From: Promethearchaeota archaeon
GTDB taxonomy: Archaea > Asgardarchaeota > Lokiarchaeia > Sigynarchaeales > SOKP01
Direction: 5' to 3'
Assembly (NCBI GenBank): GCA_013375495.1
Contig: JABXKC010000003.1
Location: 179,173-243,172 of the forward strand
DNA: 64,000 nucleotides
Part shown: positions 1-7,467 of the stretch, piece after piece
Layout of the letters: the number at the start of each line of letters is the position of its first letter
How positions within the stretch are numbered: position 1 is the stretch's first letter
The notes under the pieces: model-generated
What the model was told of the DNA's origin: nothing
What the model saw: only the letters and a program-made list of their open reading frames with translations
Databases searched by the model: none
Translations under genes and position numbers: made by a program

Positions 1-237
1 ATATTGCTTCATAAAATACCTTTGACTCTCACAATACATTAATCTTTGCTTTTCTGTTAAGTGCGTACATCTCTGTAAAACTGTTTGAATTTCTTGGAGC
101 AGTTTAAAATTTGTTCTTTTGCTCTTTTCAGGTAGTTGCTGTATCTTAATTTTAATTTCTTCTTCGACAATTTCATCGTAAAACAAATCTTTAAGGTTGA
201 GAATAGGTTCTGAATCACTCAATCTTGTGCTTATCAT
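1..237 (-). CDS. N-terminal part of an unrecognised protein, cut by the window edge
   Basis: An open frame runs from an ATG at 237 to the first base of the window with no stop in 79 codons. It begins MISTRLSDSEPILNLKDLFY and continues as a charged, mostly helical sequence with two Cys residues (RCTHL, MYCES). I do not recognise the family. It lies on the same strand as the Fe-S/regulator operon but about 230 bases downstream of it. An ATATAAAG-like box lies about 20 bases before the ATG, so it may have its own promoter with a very short leader. That the frame stays open to the edge supports a real gene, but the length seen is short. Confidence 0.55.
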   Translation of the reverse strand, partial: MISTRLSDSEPILNLKDLFYDEIVEEEIKIKIQQLPEKSKRTNFKLLQEIQTVLQRCTHLTEKQRLMYCESQRYFMKQY

Positions 238-467
238 AATCGGCAACCGCAGTACTTTATATTCGATTAGTTCTCATTATGCAGATATTCAGATATCAGC
301 CTTGAAATATCTACATATATATAGAAATCAGAATACTTCTTCTTTTGAAACTGAGTGATATGCAGATAATACCTTTATATACTTTAAATGCCGACTAATT
401 AGATCTTTGTTAAATCTGTACAAAATTAAGTTTAATAATAAAATAGGAATATTATTTTTTAAGAAGA

Positions 468-1112
468 TTAAAAGTGCTTTTCAAGCCATTCTTCAAATTT
501 TATCTTTCTAAGTTCTTCTGCCCAAAGTACTTTGATATTAGGCTCGTCAGGGAGCAGGTTTTGGTTTTTCAAAAGTTCAAAAAGTTTCTCGAGTGCTTTT
601 TCGATTAAAATACCATATAGATTTGTCTCTTTTTCATAGATATTTAGTTTCTTTTTAACTTTTTCACTGGTATCGTTAATAATTCTAACCCAACTGTCCG
701 CAAATTTTAAAATGTATTCTTCCATATCTTTTAAACTTTCCATGGTAAATATTGGAAAAGTTACCGTATACTTGCCTTCTTGTAATTTAACTAATTTGTA
801 CCATTCTAAATTTAACAAGTGATTTTTGATTGTTTCTTTATTCCATTGATATTTTAGCTTACATTCGTACTCTTCTTTTGATATTAAGAGAGGTTTAGGT
901 GAAAAATTCAGATTTTCATACAATTCCTCGATAGATTTTGGACTTTTAGCAAGTGTTATTAGAATTTCTCTTCTTACCTTATTTTCTAACACCCATGGAA
1001 CTTCTAACTCATCCCAAGGTTGCATTGTTCCAAAATCAAACCAGGGTTCAATCTCGTCGACGTTTATTATCCCTCTAAAACGGTAATTCTGGTACTTCGT
1101 GTTCTCTTTCAT
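468..1112 (-). CDS. ArsR-like winged-helix transcriptional regulator
   Basis: A 214-residue protein. Residues about 40-110 have the pattern of an archaeal winged helix: NKVRREILITLAKSPKSIEE, then a recognition-helix region (NKETIKNHLLNLEWYKLV) and a short beta wing. The remaining half is helical and may be a dimer or ligand region. The start is well supported by a strong AAGGAGG ribosome site a few bases upstream of the ATG. It is the last gene of a leftward run sufC-sufB-peroxiredoxin-like, 42 bases after the peroxiredoxin-like gene, so it could regulate that operon. This regulatory role is inferred from position only; no metal-binding Cys pair is obvious. Confidence 0.75.
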   Translation of the reverse strand: MKENTKYQNYRFRGIINVDEIEPWFDFGTMQPWDELEVPWVLENKVRREILITLAKSPKSIEELYENLNFSPKPLLISKEEYECKLKYQWNKETIKNHLLNLEWYKLVKLQEGKYTVTFPIFTMESLKDMEEYILKFADSWVRIINDTSEKVKKKLNIYEKETNLYGILIEKALEKLFELLKNQNLLPDEPNIKVLWAEELRKIKFEEWLEKHF

Positions 1113-1154
1113 TCTTTCCTCCTTTCTCCTGACATTTTTATTTATCCATTTTCC

Positions 1155-1685
1155 CTATAATATTTCAAGTATCTCTGGGAGCAATAGCCATCCTTTTCTT
1201 TCGTGAATTATGATTCCTTGTTCGTCAATGACAAATTGTCCTGGACCCTGTTTTTCCCAACCTTCATAGTCACCGTGTTGAAGTCCTAACTTTGTTGCTT
1301 CTTTCAATTTGCTTCTAACTTTTGTTACTGCTCCAGCAGTCATTAATCCTAATCCGTATTCTGCGTATAACTCGTCCTTCGTTGAAGGTATTACCGGAAA
1401 GTCTATTTTGTATTTTTCAATAAACTCTTTAGCGACTTTTTCACCAGATTGAGTTACATAAAGCAATTTTGCTCCTTTATTTCTTATTTCAGAGACTTTT
1501 TCCATTAGTATATTTAGATCCAATTGACAAATTGGACATCCGAAGTATCTTGAGAAAATTAAAACAATCTTCTCTTTTCCTATTAATTCTCCTAATTCAA
1601 TTGTTCCAGCATTGTAGGAATCAATTTTGAACAAAGGAGCTTTGTCTCCTTCCTTTATTTTGTTCTTACTCATTTTTATTTTCAC
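1155..1685 (-). CDS. Peroxiredoxin-like (AhpC/TSA-type) thioredoxin-fold protein
   Basis: A 176-residue thioredoxin-fold protein. The N-terminus has the peroxiredoxin opening GDKAPLF, followed by a strand and the redox motif FGCPICQLD near residue 50, giving a CxxC pair where typical peroxiredoxins have PxxxTxxC. Later segments (VTQSGEKVAKEF, then FVIDEQGIIIHERKGW) match the AhpC/TSA-like subfamily. The likely role is peroxide or thiol reduction in the cytosol; substrate unknown. It lies 36 bases after sufB on the same strand, so it is probably co-transcribed with Fe-S cluster assembly genes, which fits protection against oxidative damage. The frame allows starts at 1685 (MKIKMSKNK) or four codons later; neither has a strong ribosome site. 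Confidence 0.8.
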   Translation of the reverse strand: MKIKMSKNKIKEGDKAPLFKIDSYNAGTIELGELIGKEKIVLIFSRYFGCPICQLDLNILMEKVSEIRNKGAKLLYVTQSGEKVAKEFIEKYKIDFPVIPSTKDELYAEYGLGLMTAGAVTKVRSKLKEATKLGLQHGDYEGWEKQGPGQFVIDEQGIIIHERKGWLLLPEILEIL

Positions 1686-1721
1686 TTTTTCTTATTTTTA
1701 AATTACCTTTAATTTTTTTAT

Positions 1722-2696
1722 TTACAAATTTACTTCCTCTTGAAGCATTGCTTCTATAAGAGTGTCTGTTGCTTCTTCCTCTGATAAACCCTTAGCCATG
1801 AGCTCATCTAACCATTTTTGTGGAAATCTTCCTAAAGAAGCCTCGTGCGAAACACTTGAAGTTGGGTCAGTAGCTCTAATAAAAGGGCGAGCTCTACATA
1901 TTGAACCACGCCCAAGAACAATCTCACTACATTCAACATGCCCGTTACAATGAGGGGCGTTTCCTTCTGTAATCCCGTACATCAAAACCTCCCCTCCATC
2001 TTTTGCGGCAGCTTTCATTTTAATAACGCTTCTAGCTTTTTCGCCTTCAAGAAAGACTGAATCTCGAATTCTTATAGAATCTTTAATACTTTTTCCAAAT
2101 GCTCTAACATTTGATCTAATAACGCTATTCTTCATTGCGTAAATGTCAATTAATATTTTAACTTTGCCAGTGGTTCCTTTGGTAAGATTAAAATTATTTT
2201 CAAAAACGCTATTTTCTCCAACATATATATAGCTTACTGGAGCAACCAAAGCCCCACTCTTTTCACCATGGTAATGAGTTTCACTATATGTAAAATTACA
2301 ATTTTTCCCTATGTAATAATGACCAAACATTTTATGAATTAACCCATTTGCGTTTGGAAAGCTACAATGGGCTTGAATTTTTACATCCGTATTATCTTCG
2401 GCTATAATTCTTGGAAAAATCTCTTGAACTCCGGTCTCCTTATTTATTCCAAAACATAAGTGAACCGGGTCTTCAAGCTTTACTCCTTCTTTTATAACGA
2501 CATCAGCAACTATGCCATTAGGAATTTCGCGTCCCTTTAGAACTATTCCCTCAACTTGTTCAATACCGGATATTTTGTTAAAATCTAATAATAGTTTGGC
2601 GCCTTTGCTGTGACCAGGTAAAAAGTCTCGAATATCTATGTTATAATCTTCAAGACTATGCAATATTTCTTCAGGGTAATTGGTATTTTTTTTCAT
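1722..2696 (-). CDS. sufB: SufB-family Fe-S scaffold protein, short archaeal (SmsB-like) form
   Basis: A 324-residue SufB/SufD-family protein, clearly shorter than bacterial SufB (about 470 residues). The beta-helix core and the conserved C-terminal block are present: HVECSEIVLG, then RARPFIRATDPTSSVSHEAS, with the conserved His of the SufB/SufD core and Cys residues able to hold a cluster. Established knowledge: SufB with the ATPase SufC builds Fe-S clusters, and minimal two-gene SufC/SufB-like systems (termed SMS) occur in many archaea and anaerobes. The gene overlaps sufC by four bases (ATGA), so translation is probably coupled. No separate sufD is present, consistent with a minimal two-component system in which this protein forms the whole scaffold. 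Confidence 0.9.
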   Translation of the reverse strand: MKKNTNYPEEILHSLEDYNIDIRDFLPGHSKGAKLLLDFNKISGIEQVEGIVLKGREIPNGIVADVVIKEGVKLEDPVHLCFGINKETGVQEIFPRIIAEDNTDVKIQAHCSFPNANGLIHKMFGHYYIGKNCNFTYSETHYHGEKSGALVAPVSYIYVGENSVFENNFNLTKGTTGKVKILIDIYAMKNSVIRSNVRAFGKSIKDSIRIRDSVFLEGEKARSVIKMKAAAKDGGEVLMYGITEGNAPHCNGHVECSEIVLGRGSICRARPFIRATDPTSSVSHEASLGRFPQKWLDELMAKGLSEEEATDTLIEAMLQEEVNL

Positions 2697-3490
2697 GACA
2701 AGTTCTCTTCTTTAAATATTCTATCGATATAATCGTCATCAAAGCATACTGCTCCATTTTTGAACAAGGTTCTTTTGCAAAACTCTTTAAGCCCTGCTTT
2801 AACACAATATCTAAGCATTACTTTCGGAAATACATCCGTAATAATATGGTCACCACGCCATAACAATGTTCCATAATCCGCTACCATTCCAATATCTTCG
2901 CGATGAGTTATTAATAAGATCGTCATGTTTAGCTTTTTTATTTCTTCAAAAATATTCATAAAATCCTCCAACACGATAAAATCCAAACCACTGTAAGGTT
3001 CGTCCAATATAATTAATCGTGGCTTCATTGCGATAGCCGCAGCTAATTCTACTCTCTTTCTTTCTCCTCCACTTAGCGATTCATCAATAATTCGGTTATA
3101 ATACCTTTCGGGCTCCAAGTTGACAATTTTTAAAACTTCAAGGACTCTTTCTCTCATTTTTGATTCATCTTTCATACCTAAAGAAACATATTTATACACA
3201 GATAAACCATCGATTCTCGCGGGTTCTTGCCATGCTAAAGTAATTCCAAGCCTTGCTCTTTCAGTTATATTCAAATTAGTAATGTCAACTTCATCAAAGT
3301 ATATCTTTCCCTTTGACACTATATAATCCCCTAATCCCATGATGGTATATGCTAAAGTCGATTTACCGGAACCGTTTGGTCCTATGATAGCGTGAATCGA
3401 ACCCTCCTTAATTCCAAAAGAAATATCATTTACAATGACGCACTTCTTGTCAAGAGTTGGAATTGTCACATCCTTAAGTTCTAATAACAA
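2693..3490 (-). CDS. sufC: SufC-family Fe-S assembly ATPase
   Basis: An ABC-type ATPase of 265 residues. Visible motifs are Walker A (GPNGSGKST, residues 37-45), the Q-loop region (TLAWQEPARI), signature LSGGERKR near residue 140, Walker B LIILDEPYSGLD near 160, and the H-loop THRED near 195. It powers the SufB scaffold rather than membrane transport; no membrane segment is present. The C-terminal extension has extra Cys residues (RYCVKAG, EFCKR, AVCFDD) beyond the usual SufC length. The start is a TTG supported by GAGG about eight bases upstream. It is first in the operon sufC-sufB-peroxiredoxin-like-wHTH. A 14-base palindrome lies about 120 bases before the start. Confidence 0.92.
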   Translation of the reverse strand: MLLELKDVTIPTLDKKCVIVNDISFGIKEGSIHAIIGPNGSGKSTLAYTIMGLGDYIVSKGKIYFDEVDITNLNITERARLGITLAWQEPARIDGLSVYKYVSLGMKDESKMRERVLEVLKIVNLEPERYYNRIIDESLSGGERKRVELAAAIAMKPRLIILDEPYSGLDFIVLEDFMNIFEEIKKLNMTILLITHREDIGMVADYGTLLWRGDHIITDVFPKVMLRYCVKAGLKEFCKRTLFKNGAVCFDDDYIDRIFKEENLS

Positions 3491-3606
3491 TTAATAATCC
3501 TCGAGTTGTTGTTGTATTTATTATTATCTTCTAATAATTCGTCAAATTTTTAATATTTTATTTAAAAAATAAAAATATCTGTTTTTTTGAAAAGTTAGCT
3601 AAATCA

Positions 3607-3620
3607 AATCGTTAACGATT
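3607..3620. promoter_or_regulatory. Perfect 14-base palindrome upstream of the suf operon
   Basis: The sequence AATCGTTAACGATT is its own reverse complement. It lies about 117 bases upstream of the sufC start and some 35-50 bases upstream of an AT-rich TATA candidate, a position fitting a regulator site. Function is inferred from symmetry and position only. Confidence 0.35.
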
Positions 3621-3779
3621 CATAATAGGTTAAATTTTAATCTTGATTTTGCTTATAATTATCTCATAAAAAACTTTAAAATAATAAATTCTCTGAGGGA
3701 TACCTAAAATGAATTGCGATGGAGTAAAAGAAAATATAAAATTAGTGTTAATTACTGTTTTCTAAGTCACTATTGCTAA

Positions 3780-3910
3780 TTACCAGTAAAACCCAAAACT
3801 TCCTATCCAGATCAAAAAAAATAAAGCGACGAAAAATGCCGTAAGACCTAAAATGTCAGATCTCTTTTCCTTTAACCAATGCTTTTTTTTTTAATTTCAG
3901 TTTTATTCAT
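3780..3910 (-). pseudogene. Frame-broken single-membrane-segment microprotein
   Basis: From an ATG at 3910 the minus strand reads MNKTEI and then a run of lysines coded by ten consecutive A bases, after which the frame stops within four codons. If one A is added to the run, the frame continues to a stop at 3780 and gives about 43 residues: a basic stretch (KHWLKEKRSD), then one strong hydrophobic segment (LGLTAFFVALFFLIWIGSF) and GFYW at the end. This is the shape of a small membrane protein. The break could be a sequencing error in a homopolymer, programmed slippage, or a decayed gene. The frame upstream of the run has a stop in the alternative reading, so no ordinary start rescues it. Confidence 0.4.
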
Positions 3911-4128
3911 GATCGATTATTTAGAAAAAGAATATTTATCTCTACAGATAATAAAAAATAATATTACTGTAAATTTTCTTATGTTTTGAATTAAGGTTGC
4001 GTTTGTACATAATAAAAAATATACAAGAGGAATTTTAATATTGAAATGTTTCCTAAATATTAATATTGTAAGCATTTTCATTAATAATTAAAAAATCAAA
4101 TAATTCATTAACATAAAAGGATATGGAT

Positions 4129-4923
4129 ATGGTTAAAAAGGAATATATATGCGAAAAAGGTAAAAAATCATCAATTATAATTGAAGACTTGAAAACTGAA
4201 ATAAAAGAAGGAGCAACAATGATTTTAGGGTTTGCTGGAGTAGGTTTAATTGGTCCAATCGTATCTAATGCTTTAATCGAGCAAATCCCGGACATTACTG
4301 AGATAGGATTTGTTACAAGTGAGTACCTGCCTCCAATTTCCGTTTTTTATGAAGGGGTATTGAAACACCCATTTAGAATATATTATTCTCCTGCGCATAA
4401 TCTTATTGTTGGTATTTCAGAAGTACCATTTCAAGTAGCGACTGCTTATAATGATTTATCTAAGACTATTAATAACTGGTTACTGTCTGAAGATGTAAAA
4501 GCAAAGGAAGTCGTGATTTTTCAAGGCATACCTCAACGTGGGATTATTGATGATTATCCCGTTTACTATGCTGCTGAAGCTGATATGGTTGATTCTTTAG
4601 AAAAATACGATATTAAAAAAGTCGAAAAAGGAATAATCGTAGGCGCTGAAGCGACAGTTTTAAACGAGGCTCTATCGAATAAATTAAAAGCGTATGCGTT
4701 GTTTACTCCCGTGTTAGAAATTCCAACTCCGGAGGGAGCAGCAGCAATAATCGAGGTATTAAATAAAATATATATTTTAAGCATTGAAACTTCTAAATTA
4801 ATAGCGGAAGGGAAAGAAATTAAAGCTAAGATGTTGGAACTAGCTGAAAAAGCTCAGGCGTACCAACAACAACAACAATTACCAGAGCGCCCTAAAGAAG
4901 GATATACGCAATATTTTCAATAA
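4129..4923 (+). CDS. PAC2-family protein (archaeal proteasome-assembly chaperone type)
   Basis: A protein of about 264 residues with the PAC2 (DUF75) fold signature: an early beta strand and turn GFAGVGLIGPIVSNALIEQ, then a central strand VVIFQGIPQRG and the later GAEATVLNEAL helix region. Known members include archaeal PbaB and eukaryotic proteasome-assembly chaperones, so a role in 20S proteasome assembly or a related chaperone function is likely. The C-terminus is helical, contains a run of five Gln, and ends in Tyr-Phe-Gln, which resembles the hydrophobic-aromatic-X tails that dock on proteasome alpha rings. Two ATGs are possible (4123, 4129); AAAAGG at 4115-4120 sits eight bases before the second, so 4129 is preferred. 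It stands alone on this strand. Confidence 0.85.
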   Translation: MVKKEYICEKGKKSSIIIEDLKTEIKEGATMILGFAGVGLIGPIVSNALIEQIPDITEIGFVTSEYLPPISVFYEGVLKHPFRIYYSPAHNLIVGISEVPFQVATAYNDLSKTINNWLLSEDVKAKEVVIFQGIPQRGIIDDYPVYYAAEADMVDSLEKYDIKKVEKGIIVGAEATVLNEALSNKLKAYALFTPVLEIPTPEGAAAIIEVLNKIYILSIETSKLIAEGKEIKAKMLELAEKAQAYQQQQQLPERPKEGYTQYFQ

Positions 4924-5048
4924 TTTTTTTTTACTATTTTTATAACATATCTTGATAAGCTACATATGTAATTTTTTATAAAAACTAATTTTAAAATTCT
5001 TGAACAATTTCCCTAATTAGATTAATGTAAAACAAAAGGTAAGGTTAT

Positions 5049-5492
5049 ATCAAGGAACTATTTATTCCCGTCCAGATAGATCAGGAGCAGTGCTTAAGAT
5101 GTGAGCGGTGTTTACGCGCTTGTAAAGCAAACGCTATCTATTTTGAGCATGGAATTCGAAAAGTAGATTATGCGAAATGTAAGGCTTGTCTTAGTTGTGT
5201 TACCGTGTGTCCAAGAAATGCTATAGAGGTAACTTCAATTACTCATTCTGAACAGATAGTTAGCATAAAAATTGACCACGAAAAATGTACTAAGTGTGAA
5301 AAATGCTTAGATCAAGATGGAAAATTTTGCCCCAAGAATCTTTTTTATAAAGATGAAGTAAAACGGGTTGAAGGAAAGGAACTTGGGATTAGATACAAAT
5401 TTAAAGAAATTTCAAAATGCCAAGGATGTTTAAAGTGTGAGTTATCTTGTCCCGAAGGGGCAATTGAATCCATTAAATATGAAGCTCCGTGA
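5049..5492 (+). CDS. Polyferredoxin with four [4Fe-4S] motifs, non-AUG start
   Basis: The frame carries four cysteine clusters: CLRCERCLRAC, CKACLSCVTVCP, CTKCEKC followed by a spaced KFCP, and CQGCLKCELSCP. This predicts up to four [4Fe-4S] clusters and an electron-transfer role in the cytosol. The first GTG in the frame (5205) would cut away the first two clusters, so it cannot be the true start. Upstream the frame is open back to a TAA at 5040 and has no ATG, GTG or TTG. The best candidates are ATC at 5049 (reading xKELFIPVQID) or ATT at 5064, the latter with AAGGA seven bases before it. About 147 residues. The partner oxidoreductase is not adjacent. Confidence 0.8.
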   Translation: MKELFIPVQIDQEQCLRCERCLRACKANAIYFEHGIRKVDYAKCKACLSCVTVCPRNAIEVTSITHSEQIVSIKIDHEKCTKCEKCLDQDGKFCPKNLFYKDEVKRVEGKELGIRYKFKEISKCQGCLKCELSCPEGAIESIKYEAP

Positions 5493-5552
5493 TTTTTTTT
5501 ATATATTCTTAATTTTGCGTTTTTAAAAAAAGAAAGTATGATAATTTTTTTA

Positions 5553-7283
5553 TTATTTTAATACTCCAGCGTCTCTTAAGATTTGGTTGTGATCGAATGC
5601 AAACTCAAGATTTTTAAGGCGATCAATTGGGATAATCTCTACTCTTGAAGCATCGTCTCCTTCTTGTAACATTGAAAGATCTTTAACTGGACGACATTTA
5701 AATGCAATAGATATAATTCTTCCCCTAGGATCTCTTCCTTTTTGATCATATGTCCCAATTTTACTTATAATTTTTACAGCAAGATTGGTTTCCTCACGAA
5801 CTTCTCTAATTATTGCTTGTTTTGGATCCTCATTGTATTTGATAAAGCCACCAGGTAGTGCGTATTTGTTTTTATAAGGCGCATATCTCCTTTTAATTAA
5901 AATTACATTTCGATCGTCGTCTTGAATAACCGCATCAACAGTATGACCATAATCTAGATGTTTAGCTTTTACTTTGCCATAAATAAAATATCCCAATAAT
6001 ACAACAAATCCTATCCCTAAAATACTTGTTAACAATGCATGTATTAGTGGAGTTGGTTGATCTTCTTCTCCTAATCCAAAGGTAATTCTTAATGCATTAG
6101 CAAATTCTAATATGAATCCGGCACCAAATAAGATACTCAAGAAATTAACTGCCTTCTTAGTGTTTTTTTGATTTTCTTCGTGCCTTTTAGTATATAGTTC
6201 TTGTAACGTGTCATATAGCGTTTTGAATTTATCATTTACTCTTTCAATTATAACTTCTATTCGAAATATTTTTAGTAAGTGAATTAGAATTCTGATGAAA
6301 TGTTCTCTTGGATTCCAATCCAATTCGCTGTAGATCAGACTCATCTTTGTTTGAATCATCCCTCTTAAAAATCTTAAATTCTTTGTTTTTTCCTCAATTT
6401 GTTCTAAGCTCATAAAAACATCGGAATACCTTTTCATAAATAAGATGTCAAGAGAGTTATTAATTGACATAAGGGCAAAAAGAACTGCTCTTACTTCTGG
6501 TGTTGGGCTCAAAACGACCTGGTTGATGTAATCAAATTCAGTTTCATAATTCTTTTGTGTCATATAAACAAATCCAGAATTTCTTTGAATGTAATGTAGT
6601 TCCGATACGCGATTAGAGAGGTTCTTTTTAGTTCTTCGCCTATAAAGTTTATCAGAATAGTCTATCCACTGACCTGAATATACTTGTGTCCACATTCCAA
6701 TGGTTTTTTTGTATTTGTTTATGTTTTCTTCTGTCCATTGAATCTCCATTGGTTTTAATTTATTAGATATAACAAACACATAAATAGGACTTTCTATATC
6801 TAGGAGAAGATATTGATTGTCCCTCTTTTTACTGAATTCCTTAAGGATATCAATAGAAATAAAGGGTATCTGCTGTAATATATCCGGAGTTATTCTTTCC
6901 TTTTGGAAAGGCTCGTGTCTATAATATTCTACTTCTAACTTAAAATAACCTAAAGTATTATAGGTTAAATCCTTACTATCTTCTGTATAAGGGTTATTTT
7001 CGTCCGTATAAGGAAAATTCTGGAAAAATGGCTCCCAATCACACTCAATATTAATTGATTTCGCCATATTGACCAAAGATCTTTTCTTTTCTTCAGCATT
7101 AGGGTATTTTTCTAAAAATTTATACGCTTTTTTTAAATCATTTTCAGTAAGATTTTTTAGCCTATCTAATAACAACGCTTCGATTTCTTCTGCCTTTGTT
7201 TCGCCAATAAATTCATTTGTATTAATAAAAGCGCTAATGTACCAATACTCTTTTTCGTATACAAATCGTAAATTTTCTTCCAT
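5553..7283 (-). CDS. Membrane protein with CorA-like topology fused to a C-terminal Nudix domain
   Basis: A 576-residue protein in three parts. Residues 1-290 form a soluble region I do not recognise. Residues about 295-380 are a long, highly charged helix leading into two close membrane segments (380-403 and 412-437). Residues 443-573 are a Nudix hydrolase domain; the box begins GGFIKYNE at 478 and ends REVREETNL at 501, with all acidic catalytic residues (E485, R493, E494, E497, E498) kept and the usual Gly replaced by Asn500. Long helix plus two terminal membrane helices is the layout of CorA transporters, but no GMN motif is present. Nudix proteins of this type often cleave ADP-ribose or related nucleotides. 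The next gene upstream encodes a TIR protein. Confidence 0.8.
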   Translation of the reverse strand: MEENLRFVYEKEYWYISAFINTNEFIGETKAEEIEALLLDRLKNLTENDLKKAYKFLEKYPNAEEKKRSLVNMAKSINIECDWEPFFQNFPYTDENNPYTEDSKDLTYNTLGYFKLEVEYYRHEPFQKERITPDILQQIPFISIDILKEFSKKRDNQYLLLDIESPIYVFVISNKLKPMEIQWTEENINKYKKTIGMWTQVYSGQWIDYSDKLYRRRTKKNLSNRVSELHYIQRNSGFVYMTQKNYETEFDYINQVVLSPTPEVRAVLFALMSINNSLDILFMKRYSDVFMSLEQIEEKTKNLRFLRGMIQTKMSLIYSELDWNPREHFIRILIHLLKIFRIEVIIERVNDKFKTLYDTLQELYTKRHEENQKNTKKAVNFLSILFGAGFILEFANALRITFGLGEEDQPTPLIHALLTSILGIGFVVLLGYFIYGKVKAKHLDYGHTVDAVIQDDDRNVILIKRRYAPYKNKYALPGGFIKYNEDPKQAIIREVREETNLAVKIISKIGTYDQKGRDPRGRIISIAFKCRPVKDLSMLQEGDDASRVEIIPIDRLKNLEFAFDHNQILRDAGVLK

Positions 7284-7400
7284 TTTTGATTCCGCTCTTT
7301 TAATTTTAAATGTACAGATATGTTAAGTAAATATTAAAACGTCTTTATTAAAAAACATTTTATTTTTTTTAAACCAACTATTTAAGTGATCTTAAACGAT

Positions 7401-7423
7401 AAAAAAAAGAGATTTTATCTCTT
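7401..7423 (-). terminator. Hairpin plus T-run terminator after the WD40-TIR gene
   Basis: Read on the minus strand, a seven-base stem AAGAGAT/ATCTCTT with a three-base loop (7407-7423) is followed directly by six to seven T bases. It lies about 45 bases after the stop of the WD40-TIR gene and before the Nudix gene, which suggests the two genes have separate transcripts. Confidence 0.55.
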
Positions 7424-7467
7424 CTCTCTATCTTTCTCTTTTCTAAATAAGAGAATGATTTATTTTA

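Larger units (their letters stand above)
3491..4122. other. Divergent intergenic region between sufC and the PAC2 gene
   Basis: About 630 AT-rich bases separating two divergent genes. It holds the presumed leftward sufC promoter (AT-rich box around 3555-3575), a palindrome at 3607-3620, a frame-broken membrane microprotein on the minus strand at 3780-3910, and the upstream region of the PAC2 gene. I see no RNA gene or repeat array here. Confidence 0.6.

Noticed and set aside
279..372. ATGCAGATA repeated twice and nearby ATATC inverted bits as a repeat array
   Set aside because: Only two short copies with irregular spacing in AT-rich sequence; no CRISPR or operator pattern.
3709..3765. Eighteen-codon ORF starting MNCDGVKENIK
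   Set aside because: Too short, no ribosome site, no recognisable feature.
5205..5492. GTG at 5205 as start of a two-cluster ferredoxin
   Set aside because: It would begin in the middle of the second Cys cluster; two full clusters are coded upstream in frame.
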